A DNA stretch of 64,000 nt from Blasia pusilla (lineage: Eukaryota > Marchantiophyta > Marchantiopsida > Blasiales). Made by a program: the position numbers and the translations under genes. The notes beneath the pieces are model-generated. The model was not told the origin of the DNA. It was given only the letters and a program-made list of their open reading frames with translations, and searched no databases. The DNA lies in assembly GCA_050084515.1 (NCBI GenBank), contig CM114272.1:21142001-21206000 (forward strand), in the 5' to 3' direction. Of the stretch, positions 11,055 to 20,269 are shown piece after piece. The stretch's first letter is position 1. Every line of letters begins with the position of its first letter.

Positions 11055-11735
11055 CTTGACTTTCACCATAGGATTGTGTGCATGTGTGTTAAGCATGATC
11101 ATAGAGTATGCAAGCACATATGTTGTATATGCACTCTTGAATGCCTTTGGATTGCATTTGCAATACCTTCCAGAAAATTTCTCCATGATTCTATCAATAT
11201 TTTGTGCCTCCCCTGGTAAAAAAGTCGAAACCCAAGTAAAAAAGTTCGTATAGCTTCATCAAAGTCTTTTCCTTGACAATCAAAAGAATCAACATATGAA
11301 TGCATGACCTTCAGAGAAAAATCTTCTTTCTTGCCGAGGTAATCGCCAATCATAGTCTTGTCCAAACCAATGGCAGTGAGTAAAAAGCTTGCAACATCTT
11401 CAGATGTTTTGCCCAGCTTTTCTTCCTTGATAAGAAATTCAACACCTTTGCGAGGTTTCTTGTTGAAAAATGATATCCCTTCTTGCATTACAATACCTCT
11501 AGAACACGCATCACATGATCCACATACATATCCTAACTATATCCATGCGATACGTCCAGTAGCTTCCAAGTACATACTCTCTGATCCAATCCTTATAGAG
11601 CACTAATTGTAAACTTCATGCATGGCGAATGAATTATAAGCAACTTGAGTGAAAATCTGTGAGAAAAACGCCATATGCACCTGGACTTCAAGTTTGTAGG
11701 CTCTACATTGCTCAGTTACCGCAACTTCTGAGGGC
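11055..11735 (-). pseudogene. BIG-type ARF guanine-nucleotide exchange factor, Sec7-domain fragment
   Basis: Two exon remnants are seen on the minus strand. About 11716-11681 encodes TEQCRAYKLEVQ and ends in a GT splice donor. About 11490-11055 encodes QEGISFFNKKPRKGVEFLI, KTMIGDYLG, FSLKVMHSYVDSFD, and after a frameshift [24 protein letters not shown] and [12 protein letters not shown], then a good GTGAGT donor at 11054. These are signature blocks of the Sec7 domain of plant BIG-family proteins, which load ARF GTPases in Golgi/endosome trafficking. The catalytic glutamate (11208-11210) survives but sits behind a short T-rich insertion near 11216-11224 that breaks the frame. No other exons are found nearby. 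Because introns are kept, this is a genomic fragment, not a processed copy. Confidence 0.88.
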
Positions 11736-13349
11736 TATGCTCCTGACTCCAAACGAGCTTCTTGCGCCTCTATGGGCATGTTTTCCTCCCCACCTTCATG
11801 AATCAATGAAGAGACACTGGAATTTTCATTTGTGTCTCAGTTTTTATAAGTCTGTCAACCGTAGTTGTCGATTTAACCACTCTCCCATGGACCTCAACAC
11901 CCTGACTAGACAATGGCTGCTAGCTTCAAGGCACCATCTTATTGGGGATTCCAGAGTAATATTTGTGGGACATCAATTTTACTCTGGCTAAAATGTCATC
12001 ATCATCATATTGTGCATTAAAAGCTCGTATGGCATTGTCTAGAGTTGCAGAGAGTTTGAACATGTTGAGGGCATTGGCAAGTAGAGACAATTCAGATCCA
12101 ACAAGATCCATGAGCTATTGAGTGAAATCACCCTAGCCCAAAAGCAAATATCTCTTCAAATTCATGGTCATCTCGATCATGCTTTATGCCTCTTCAATTG
12201 GGGGCCATAGCCCAAATGAATGGCTAATGGGGCTAGATCTCCCCCAAAAGCTCTTCATCAGACAGAGCTTGGGCATTACAAGGAAAACTCACTAGGACTT
12301 GCTCGTGGTTGAGTTTGTTGAGTAGCAATTGAGATTCATGTTGTATTGAATCTGATCACATTCCTCTAACATCTTCAAGATATCAGTGAAGATGACCCAA
12401 TTCCTCTTTCTTCACGAGCTTTTGGAGCTTCTAGGAATAGTGTTGCTTCCAAGGCGTTAAGAACTGCTACTATGAATGCAGTGTATGGCTCAAAAAATGG
12501 GGCATTTTAATCCATGACCAACCAACAATAACTAACCACGATCTTTGGGAGTAACTACATAGTGATTCTATCTGTATCAATTGGGGTCGGCACCAAAGTC
12601 TATGGGAAAATAGGGAAACTTAAAAAACCACAAAAAAATTGGTGAAAGGATGAGACCCTATTTATAAGAATTTAGAGAGTAGAGGGACTAAAATCGTGTT
12701 GGAAAGAGTATGTACAACACGCACAGTACCTAGCGGTGCTAATTTGTCAAAAAATGTTGGAGTCTTATGGCCACATCTAGGCCAACTCCTTATACAGTTT
12801 CACCCTCACAACCTCCAAGGAGAGATAAACGCAGATGTACGATCGTTGCATAGTTTGGGGACAAGGAATTGAGGAGGCCCGCAACAAATGTCAACATTGC
12901 AATGCCAACGAAGCCAACTCTGGTAACCAAAAGACCACCACAAAGAAAGCCACACATTGATCAATAGGCCATCAAGGATGAAGTTATTCCTCTGTGCTCA
13001 ACATTCAATCTTTGCTCTGCCATCACTGATCATGAGAACCATTTGATCTCTTCTTGCCCCTTCCATAGAAGTACGTGCACACCGAAGATGATGGCACCTT
13101 GACCTTACAGTCCATGGTAAACCTTCAGGGTGATTATGCACCTTCTATTGATGACCAAATTGGTCAGACATGAGATAGAGGTAAGCAACCTCCAATGGTT
13201 AGCTCTTACATATTACGTTTCTTCCTCCCTCCACCTTCACTCCCTCCTCCCTCATTGCTCCACTCATCCTTGCCTTGCCTTCCATCATGAATTATAAGTG
13301 TAGGTCCCACTTCTTGGAACTAATGTCCGTCCTAAGGAAGGACTTGTCC
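11736..13349. other. No gene recognised
   Basis: A short minus ORF at 12111-11926 and the segment GGEENMPIEAQEARLESGA just upstream of the ARF-GEF exon could be further degraded upstream exon sequence, but I cannot support it. The rest shows no recognisable protein, repeat or RNA. Confidence 0.45.
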
Positions 13350-13570
13350 GTTTTTGTGCAACCATGATTACACAACCCGAAGGGCATAACTCAGTACGCA
13401 AAGATACCCCAATTAGTGGTGAGCGTCATGAGAGGACTATCCTTTTCCCTAATGGACACCTGATTATAGCAAGACTATCCATCCAAGAGCGTGTAACGCT
13501 TGTGTCTGGCAACTTTGTCCAAGATGGTGTCGATGAAGGTACTGTTATCCTTCTCGTCGTCTGTGTTGTG
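13350..13570 (-). pseudogene. G1 gypsy reverse transcriptase fragment
   Basis: The minus frame reads TILDKVARHKRYTLLDG, a stop, then YNQVSIREKD, LTTNWGIFAY, a stop, and VMPFGLCN. This parallels the plus-strand G1 RT at 25425-25600 (TILDKVIGHERYMFLERY, YNQVSIREKDRP, VMPFGLYN). It is the palm part of gypsy RT, before the catalytic DD. It lies downstream (minus sense) of an LTR and leader that replace the preceding part of RT. Confidence 0.85.
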
Positions 13571-14001
13571 GTGGTCAGACTGATCCCACTCCTCTTCTCG
13601 GTCGGGCTTTGGTAGTGACTCACACGGGGTAGGCGACTTCATCCTGTCCCGTCTTCGCCCATGAGGCTTTGGACAAAGAGGGGAACGGTTCTTCGTAGAT
13701 GTCCCTGGAGGTCTGCAAGCACTTGGATCTTCTCTTTCTCTTCTTCATCGCTCGGATCTTTGCTCGCGCGTTTCAGTGCTTCTTTCCCAATCCATCCAAA
13801 ACTTCAAAAGTTCTTAAACACCTCATCCCGCACACAAGGCTCCACTCCATGGGAATGAAGACTCTTAGTTCCACAGTACTCTCAATGCAAGATGATCCTC
13901 CGCCAGCAGTACCCGTCCTACACCAAGTGGGGGTCCTACGACTTGTTCTACTCCCATATCCCACTCTCTCGCTACCTCTCCTTACTTGGAAGATCTAGTG
14001 A
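13571..14001 (-). other. G1 leader/gag-like segment after the primer-binding site
   Basis: In minus sense this follows a primer-binding site and contains a Lys/Arg/Ser-rich open segment (KKRKRRSKCLQTSRDIYEEP). It is not clearly similar to the leader of the other G1 copies. It runs directly into RT sequence at about 13570. Confidence 0.45.
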
Positions 14002-14019
14002 TCCCCGACTGCGGCACCA
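14002..14019 (-). promoter_or_regulatory. Primer-binding site (tRNA-Asp type), G1
   Basis: Minus strand TGGTGCCGCAGTCGGGGA differs by a few bases from TGGCACCGTTGTCGGGGA (20218) and TGGCGCCGCTACCCGGGA (53913). It sits 23 bp after the end of the minus-strand LTR. The consensus resembles sites complementary to the 3' end of tRNA-Asp in plant gypsy elements; that tRNA assignment is from general knowledge. Confidence 0.75.
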
Positions 14020-14042
14020 AAATTCCCTTACCTATTTCCTTA

Positions 14043-15380
14043 TGTAATGTACAACTTTAGGAAAAAGATACTCTTTCTATTGCAAAGTATAAAGTTTGTT
14101 CCCAATAGACCACTGTTTCTTGAGTAAAGAGAGGTTTTATAAAGAATATCTAGAAGAAATTCCTTCTTCACTAAAATGCTTCCCTAACTACAACGACAGT
14201 GTCTTACAAGTAGAAAAGAATAAAAGGATTTTCTTCCCTCTTACGAAAGACTCTTCTCAAGTGCACATGAAGACTCTTGCAAATCTTGAATAACAAAGCT
14301 CCTCAAAGACCTCAAAGAGACCTCAAGAATGAGGGCTCATCCTACTTTCACAACTAAATCTGTCATGGCAGGTTACTCACTGTTTATCAGCTTTCTTACG
14401 CTTCTTCCTGATTATCTTCTGGAATTTTGAAACTACAAGACTCAACTCTCATCTCTAGTGCAACCCAATAAGATCCACATTTGATTCCGCACATCAAAAC
14501 GTATGAGAGAAGACTCTTCTTTTGCATCAAAGAGTGAAAAGAATTAGAAAAGCATTACAAGCTTCTGAAAGTAAAAGACTCTTCAGCTTGGATCATCCCT
14601 CAACCAAGCTTCCTACACACTCACCAAGACTGCTCGTAAACTCAAGATACACGGAGAAGTATTGAGGAATTCAAGACACAAGGGAATAATCCCTTCTTCT
14701 ACTAATTTACTCTTTAAATAGTTTTTTACAATCCTTGATTGCTCTTCTTATTCTAATCTAGATTTCTAACTACTACTCCTAGCCTCCTCGATTCAAATTC
14801 TCTAACCCTCCACCTTCGTAAGTTGGTTGGTTGCCTTGACGTTTCATTTTTGCTCCCTTTAAACCGCTGCGCCCCTCCATTTTGAGCTTTCAATACTGCC
14901 GCGACGATTCAGCCTTTACGATCTTTGTGCTCTTTGCAGTCTTTGTAGTCTTTGTAGTCTTTCTCTTTGCTATCCTATCTTTGCATTCTTATCTTCGCAC
15001 TCCTATCTTCGCGAAGACTATTTGATCTTTGTTCTTTGTTCACATTCTTCGCTCTTTGGTCTTGGTTTACAGTCTTCGCACAAAGACTCCTTTGGGACTT
15101 TGGGTGCAAAGAAGTTCTTTACAGGTTTTCGTTTAACAGTCTTTAGAGCCGTTTTCACTCCTCCAAGATAGTTCCCTAATCTTCCAATCTCCTTGCCTTC
15201 TCAATGGAGTTTCACTAACTAGCCTTATCAAGTACTCTTCCAACTATTTCTCTTCTTCTATTCATATTTACAATCTTCTACGAAATCTTCAATCTTCAGT
15301 CTTCATTCTTATAGAATTTTACCTATTTTTGTACAAAAAATATCCAAAATACAAAATTCTTACAAGAGTGGGTTATTACA
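14043..15380 (-). mobile_element. G1 gypsy 5' LTR, minus orientation
   Basis: In minus sense it runs from TGTAATAACCCACTCTTG at 15380 to GTTGTACATTACA at 14043, followed by a primer-binding site. About 1.34 kb. The TATA-containing region (TTCTTTATAAAACCTC in minus sense, near 14130-14145) is shared with the LTRs at 10675 and 22778. It interrupts the RT coding sequence of a minus-strand G1 element (15381-16329 on one side, 13350-13570 on the other). Confidence 0.85.
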
Positions 15381-16329
15381 CCCTAATTTTTCATGATTGG
15401 TTCTTTTGCACAATCATTATTGGGGATACCCACTCACTACTCAACACTGGGTAAATGACTCCTCCTTCTAGACGCTAACCAATTTCGTCTTTTACTAATA
15501 GCGAGTACTTTGGATTTAGTTGGTATTTCCGCATCCTAACATGGATCGTTCCCGGCTTTAGGTCAATTCGGTGTTCACTGTTCTTAGTTGGGACGCCTTT
15601 CATTTCATACATGGCGTAGGCAAACACATCCATGTACTAAAAAAGTAAAATTTTATATTTTTGAAGTTCCGCGAAAGATAAATTTGCCGAGAGGCGCAAT
15701 GCTTTTTTACTAATAATTTGTACTTCTCGGTAGTCCTTATCTTGGACCATCTTCTCTGTAAATTGGAAGGTACTACTTCTTAGTTTCTCTCCTACATGGG
15801 GCAACTTTTGTTCTATAGACGAAGACTCTTTGTCAACCTCATAACATTCTAAGTAGTACACATAGGATGAAGACTCTATATCCCCAATATTCTCTTGGTG
15901 AGAGGTGTAGCCTTCGTCTATCACGGGTGTTTCACCATCTTCTTTGAGGACCGGTCCGGGGCCTAGAATGTAAACCGTGTTCTCTTCTACTCGGTATTCA
16001 CTCGCGTGCCGTGGAGCCACGGTTGTCTAATCAACAACAGGTAGCCTGTGACAGTCCAAGGATGTAGTACTAAGGAATCCAGAAAAAATAGGATGCCTCC
16101 GATCATGGTCGAAATCTGGATGAGTTGTCCCAAAGGTTGTTTCCAAGACTGATCAGCAAACCGCAACTACTTGTTGGTAGGTTCGTACTTTGTGAAGCCA
16201 AAAGCCTAGGCTTTCTGCTCGATCATGATGTTTATTCCACTTCCCTAGTCAATATGGACCTTCTTTATGGTCTGCCCGTCAATTTCTACGTCTACTTCCG
16301 GTGCTCCTAAGTCTTTAACTTCAATCCTT
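15381..16329 (-). pseudogene. G1 gypsy protease to RT-start remnant
   Basis: The minus frame carries EVDVEIDGQTIKKV, then a degenerate protease active-site block (GSGINIMIEQ, with a stop where the first residues of D-S/T-G should be). It continues with SSSYVYYLECYEVD, RSSTFQFTEKMVQDKDY and, near 15381-15440, SSEWVSPIMIVQKN, which opens the RT domain. The same blocks occur in plus orientation at 24440-25320. The upstream part of this element continues at 19155-19415 beyond the inserted family-3 LTRs. Confidence 0.85.
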
Positions 16330-16423
16330 TGTCGTATAGTAAAATCATCCACTATGTAAACTCCTCTATCATTAAGTGTTAGAGAGAGATTTATTAGTAT
16401 TAAGTAAATAAGCTTAGGAATTA

Positions 16424-16918
16424 GAGCGAGGGATGGAGGGAGAGAGGGTTTGGTCGAGGGAAGAACGTGTGGAGTGTTGTATAGCGAGCAATCAAGCCAT
16501 CGAGCGAGAGAGGGTCGAGTCGGGGCAAGATCGCGTGGAGTGTTGTTTGGCGAGTGATCAAGCGAGAGAGGGAAAGAGGATTGAGTGAGGACATGATCGC
16601 GTGGAATGCTGTCTGGAGAGTGATCGAGCGAGAGAGGGAGAGAGGATCGATTTGGGGCAAGATTGCGTGGAGTGTTGTCCCACGAGCGATCGAGCCAGAG
16701 AGGGTTGAGTCAGAGCAAGATCGCGTGGAGTGTTGTCCGACGAGTGATCAAGCGAGAGAGGGAGAGAGGGTCGAATCAAAGAAAGATGGCATGGAGTGTT
16801 GTCCGAAGAATGATCGAGCGAGAGAGGGAGAGAGAGAGAGAGGGTCGAGTCGGGGCAAGATCGTGTGGAGTGCTGTCCTGCGAGTGATTGAGCGAGATAG
16901 GAAGAGAGGGTTGAGTTG
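16424..16918. repeat. Minisatellite, unit about 60-75 bp, about eight copies
   Basis: Each unit contains GATCGAGCGAGAGAGGG, an AGAGGGTCGAGTCGGGGCAA-like part and GTGGAGTGTTGTCC. Units drift in sequence and length, with short GA expansions. It lies within the family-3 LTR between AAGCTTAGGA and AAATTCCCATG, two words that are almost adjacent in the copy at 42781-44073. ORFs over it (Arg/Glu repeats) are artefacts. Confidence 0.9.
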
Positions 16919-17747
16919 GGGGGAAATTCCCATGTTTAAACTTGTTTAGGGTGATTCAGTTGCGCGGGCCCAACTTTAGGAAAAGAGATAATAAATAAAA
17001 GATGGGATTATAAAAGTAAAGTAGTGGGGTTGGTGCTTTAATGAAACAAAAACAAAAGTAGTCTTGGTTGGTGGCTAGAGTAGGTGGGGTAGTTTGGAAG
17101 ATATGAAGGGAGTAAAGGAGGGATATTTTGGAAGAGATAAGAGATAATCTACTTGTATTAAAATGTGATTGGCTAAGCCTTGAGAGGAAGCCATGTGGCA
17201 CAAGATAAGATTAGCCCTATTTCGTACTCTTGTGGATCCCTTGTGAGTATATCAAGAGAAGGGACCTTCAAGGGTTCATCACCTTCTAATTCACATCTTG
17301 AATCTCTTATGTCACTCTTGAGTGTGTATGGCTTTGGGATTGCTTGCTCTTCCAATGAGAGTGGATTAACCCTCTTGGGAGAGTAATTTGACCACGGCCT
17401 ATTCTCCGAGAGGTTTCTAGAGTGTGGTACGTATGGGGATGAGAGACTTGTCACCTTAGAGAAGTTTATTCATACTAAAGAAAGTGAATGTTTTGGCTTG
17501 TTATTTTCCCAATGAGAGCAGATTATCCCTCTTGGGAGAGTATTTCCTCCAAAACCCATTCTTGAGGAGAGTAGAGAATGTTTGTCAAGCATGGATAGGG
17601 ATGGAGCACAAGTAGTGCCCAATTTTTCTTTCCTTAATCCGTACCACGTCAAGATTCTCTTTGTAGATAGGCACTAGTTGACTTGCTCTCTAGTTTATCA
17701 CTTTGGGGAGGCGTTCATGAACCAGGTCATGCAATCTCCAACTCCGG

Positions 17748-18782
17748 TGTCGTGTTGAGAGCTTTTCTTCAAGTAAGGACGGGCCTTCTAGCTACGGCAT
17801 ACGTGGTTGATGTAAGGTGAACTCTCTAAGAAGTTCTCCTTTTTCAATACAAAATTATTATGTATACTCTCAATTCTCTCATGACAAGTATCACAAATGA
17901 AAGTGTCGAGGACGATTACTTCTTCGTAACATCGGACCCCAAAATTCCTAACTATAAAATCCCCATAAACTATTTTACGCTTGTACACGAGGAAGATAAC
18001 ATAACTAATGTTAAACCCTACTTGAGCAGGCCTATTGACGTCCATGGATCGCTATATAAGGACATACAAAGTACAAAGTTCTTCCATATGTGACGATAGG
18101 AAGAATCATCGGAGTTGGAGATTGCATGACATGGTTAATGAACGCCTTCCCAAAGTTATAAACTAAATAGCAAGTGAACCAATGCCTATCTACAAAGAGT
18201 ACCTTGACATGATAAGGATTGAGAAAAGGAAAGTCGGGCATAACTCGTGCTCCACCCCTATCCATGCTTGACAGACATTCTCTACTCTCCTCAAGAATGG
18301 ATTTTGGCGGAATTATTCTCCCAAGAGGGGTAATCCACTCAAATTGGGAAAATAACAAGCCAAAACATTCACTATTTTAGTATACTCCTCTAAGGTGACA
18401 AGCATCTCATTTCCACACACACCACACTTCATTCCGCCAAAACCCATTCTTGGGGCCCCTTGAAGGTCCCTCCTCTTATCTCTTCCAAAATATCCTCTTT
18501 AATCCAGTTGATATTTTCTAAATTACCCCAACTACACTAGCCACCAACCAAGACTACTATTATTTTTCATTAAAGCGCTAACGTCACTACTTTACTTTTA
18601 TAAAGTCATATTTTATTTATTACTTCTTTTCCTAAAGTTGGGCCCGCATAAAAGAGGCACCATAAGGAGGTTTAAATATAGTAATTTCTTTTTTCTAAGC
18701 TAATTTACTTAATACTAATAAAACTCTATCTAATACTTAATGAGGAAGGAGTTTACACACTGGTTGATTTTACTATACGACA
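17748..18782 (-). mobile_element. Family-3 LTR inserted in a family-3 LTR, opposite orientation
   Basis: Reverse complement of the family-3 unit: begins TGTCGTGTTGAGAGC and ends TTACTATACGACA. Its flanks (CCGG at 17744-17747, TCGG at 18783-18786) look like a slightly diverged 4-bp target duplication. Removing it reconnects the host LTR exactly (ACTCCGG to TGATTC, as at about 43701). Confidence 0.85.
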
Positions 18783-19154
18783 TCGGTGATTCTTCTTATA
18801 GTCATGTACGGAAGGACATAAGATTATACTTTGTATGTCCTTATATAGCGATCCATGGACGTCAATAGGCCTGCTCGAGTAGGGTTTAACACTAGTTGTA
18901 CTATTTTCCTTGTGTATAAGCGTAAAGTAGTTTACACGGACTTCATAGTTAGGAATTTTGGGATTCTATGTCATGAAGAAGTGATCGCCTCCGAATTACC
19001 ATTTGTGATTTCTGTTGTGAGAGAATAGAGGGTTTACATAATTATTCTATACTAAAGAAGGAGAACTTCTTATAGAGTTTGACTTGCATCAACCACGTCT
19101 GCTGTAGTTACAAGGTGCGTCCTTACTCGAAGAAAGGCTCTCAACACGAAACCA

Positions 19155-19415
19155 TAATAAATCCACCATTCGTAGGCTTTGTGGGAACCTCTTCTACTTC
19201 TTATGGCTCACCTTCCACTGTTGTAAGATCTTGTCGTAGACTAGATTGTCCATCAAAAGCTATAACAACGTGATGTTTTCCGGTATCGCAACCAAGTCCC
19301 TAAGTAGGTCATATCCTTCGAGGACCAAGGGCGAAATTAGTGTACCACTTCTTTGATTTTACTAATGACTTCTCTGACAAAGAACATCATGCATGCTTGT
19401 CGTGGACTTAAGCAC
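19155..19415 (-). pseudogene. G1 gypsy gag/protease junction remnant
   Basis: The minus frame reads EGYDLLRDLVAIPENITLL, LLMDNLVYDKILQQWKVSH. This matches plus-strand 24276-24400 (EAYDLLKDLAATPTNITLLQ, DNTIYGKILQQWKVS). It continues into the protease at 16329-16130 once the family-3 insertion is removed. Broken by stops. Its 5' side is cut by the LTR starting near 19416. Confidence 0.8.
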
Positions 19416-20200
19416 TATGATACCTCTAATTTTGCAAATTTTGACGATATCTCCAATTTTTTTTATCAAAAAGAGTATAGAGGTCTTCAAGAATGAAGAG
19501 CGAAGACTATTCAAAGTAAATCTTGTATATTAAGGAGTTATTGAATATTATTTTTGGTATTATGAAAGAGTGAGGCATATTGGCATGGATTATGAAGCTC
19601 CTAGAATAAGGCAGAAAGTTGGAACATCAAGGACTTGTTCGAGAAGAGGGGAATGAATTCACGAAGTCTGAAGACCAAGAATAAAGCTCGGCAAAGACAA
19701 CAAAGCACTTCGTCAGTTAAGGAAGAAGAAGAGGTCCTGACTTCACACAGAAGAGAAGATTGCTCGCGATTTCAAGCGGCACACCGTTAGAGTAGTTAGG
19801 CTAGCAAGAGGCGTACCTTTTTAGAACAGATAGGAAGGTAGAACACTAACAACAAGCGGATTCCAAGGAATCATAGGATAAGTTAAGAGAACCGCAGATT
19901 AAAGTAGTCACAAGATCTCAAGAGGTGTTTAACAAAGAGTAACCTGCCGAGACAAATTCAATTCTGAGAGTAGGAGAAGCCATTTGGTGATTGGGATCTG
20001 TGAGGTTCTTTTGTGTTAAGGAAGCATCTGCCAGAGAGTTTGTCTATACCACTTGAGAGAACAGAAGAAAGGAAATCTTTGTACTTATTAAGAGAAGAAC
20101 AACCTGATGAATGTAAGAATCTGTTTTGTATAAACATAATCATCACCTTCACATAAACAGTATACCTTAAAGCTCTCTTTTTGGATAATAGTGATCTTCT
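19416..20200 (+). mobile_element. G1 gypsy 5' LTR, plus orientation, 3' end deleted
   Basis: It begins near TATGATACCTCTAATTTTG, comparable to TGTGATACCTCC of the LTR at 49485-50452 (minus sense). It carries G1 LTR blocks such as GGCACACCGTTAGAGTAGTTAGG, split here as GGCACACCGT and TAGAGTAGTTAGGCTAG, and GGAAGCATCTGCC. Compared with 52614-53896 it lacks the last stretch of about 85 bp ending in GTACATTACA, so the LTR end and spacer before the primer site are missing. Confidence 0.75.
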
Positions 20201-20217
20201 TGGGGATCAAAATTTCT

Positions 20218-20235
20218 TGGCACCGTTGTCGGGGA
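20218..20235 (+). promoter_or_regulatory. Primer-binding site (tRNA-Asp type), G1
   Basis: TGGCACCGTTGTCGGGGA follows the LTR remnant and precedes gag by 34 bp. It is one of three G1 primer sites in the window (also 14002-14019 and 53913-53930). Confidence 0.8.
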
Positions 20236-20269
20236 TGACAATATTAGCTGAGGAGAGAGGAAGGGGATG

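Larger units (their letters stand above)
16330..19154 (+). mobile_element. Family-3 LTR, interrupted by a second copy (pieces 16330-17747 and 18783-19154)
   Basis: It starts TGTCGTATAGTAAAA and matches the uninterrupted copy at 42781-44073 along its length, including GTAAACTCCT, AAATTCCCATGTTTAAAC and TCTTGTGAGTATAT. The match stops at 17747 and resumes at 18783 with CGGTGATTCTTC, ending near CTCTCAACACGAAACCA. It differs from the other copy by a minisatellite at 16424-16918. It sits inside the G1 protease region: minus-strand coding sequence continues on both sides. No internal (gag-pol) sequence of this family is in the window, so LTR status rests on TG/CA ends and target duplications of other copies. 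Confidence 0.8.

Noticed and set aside
10894-11253. Plus-strand ORF of 119 codons
   Set aside because: Runs from LTR sequence across the antisense of the Sec7 fragment; not a gene.
16554-16949. Arg/Glu-repeat ORF
   Set aside because: Translation of a GA-rich minisatellite inside an LTR.
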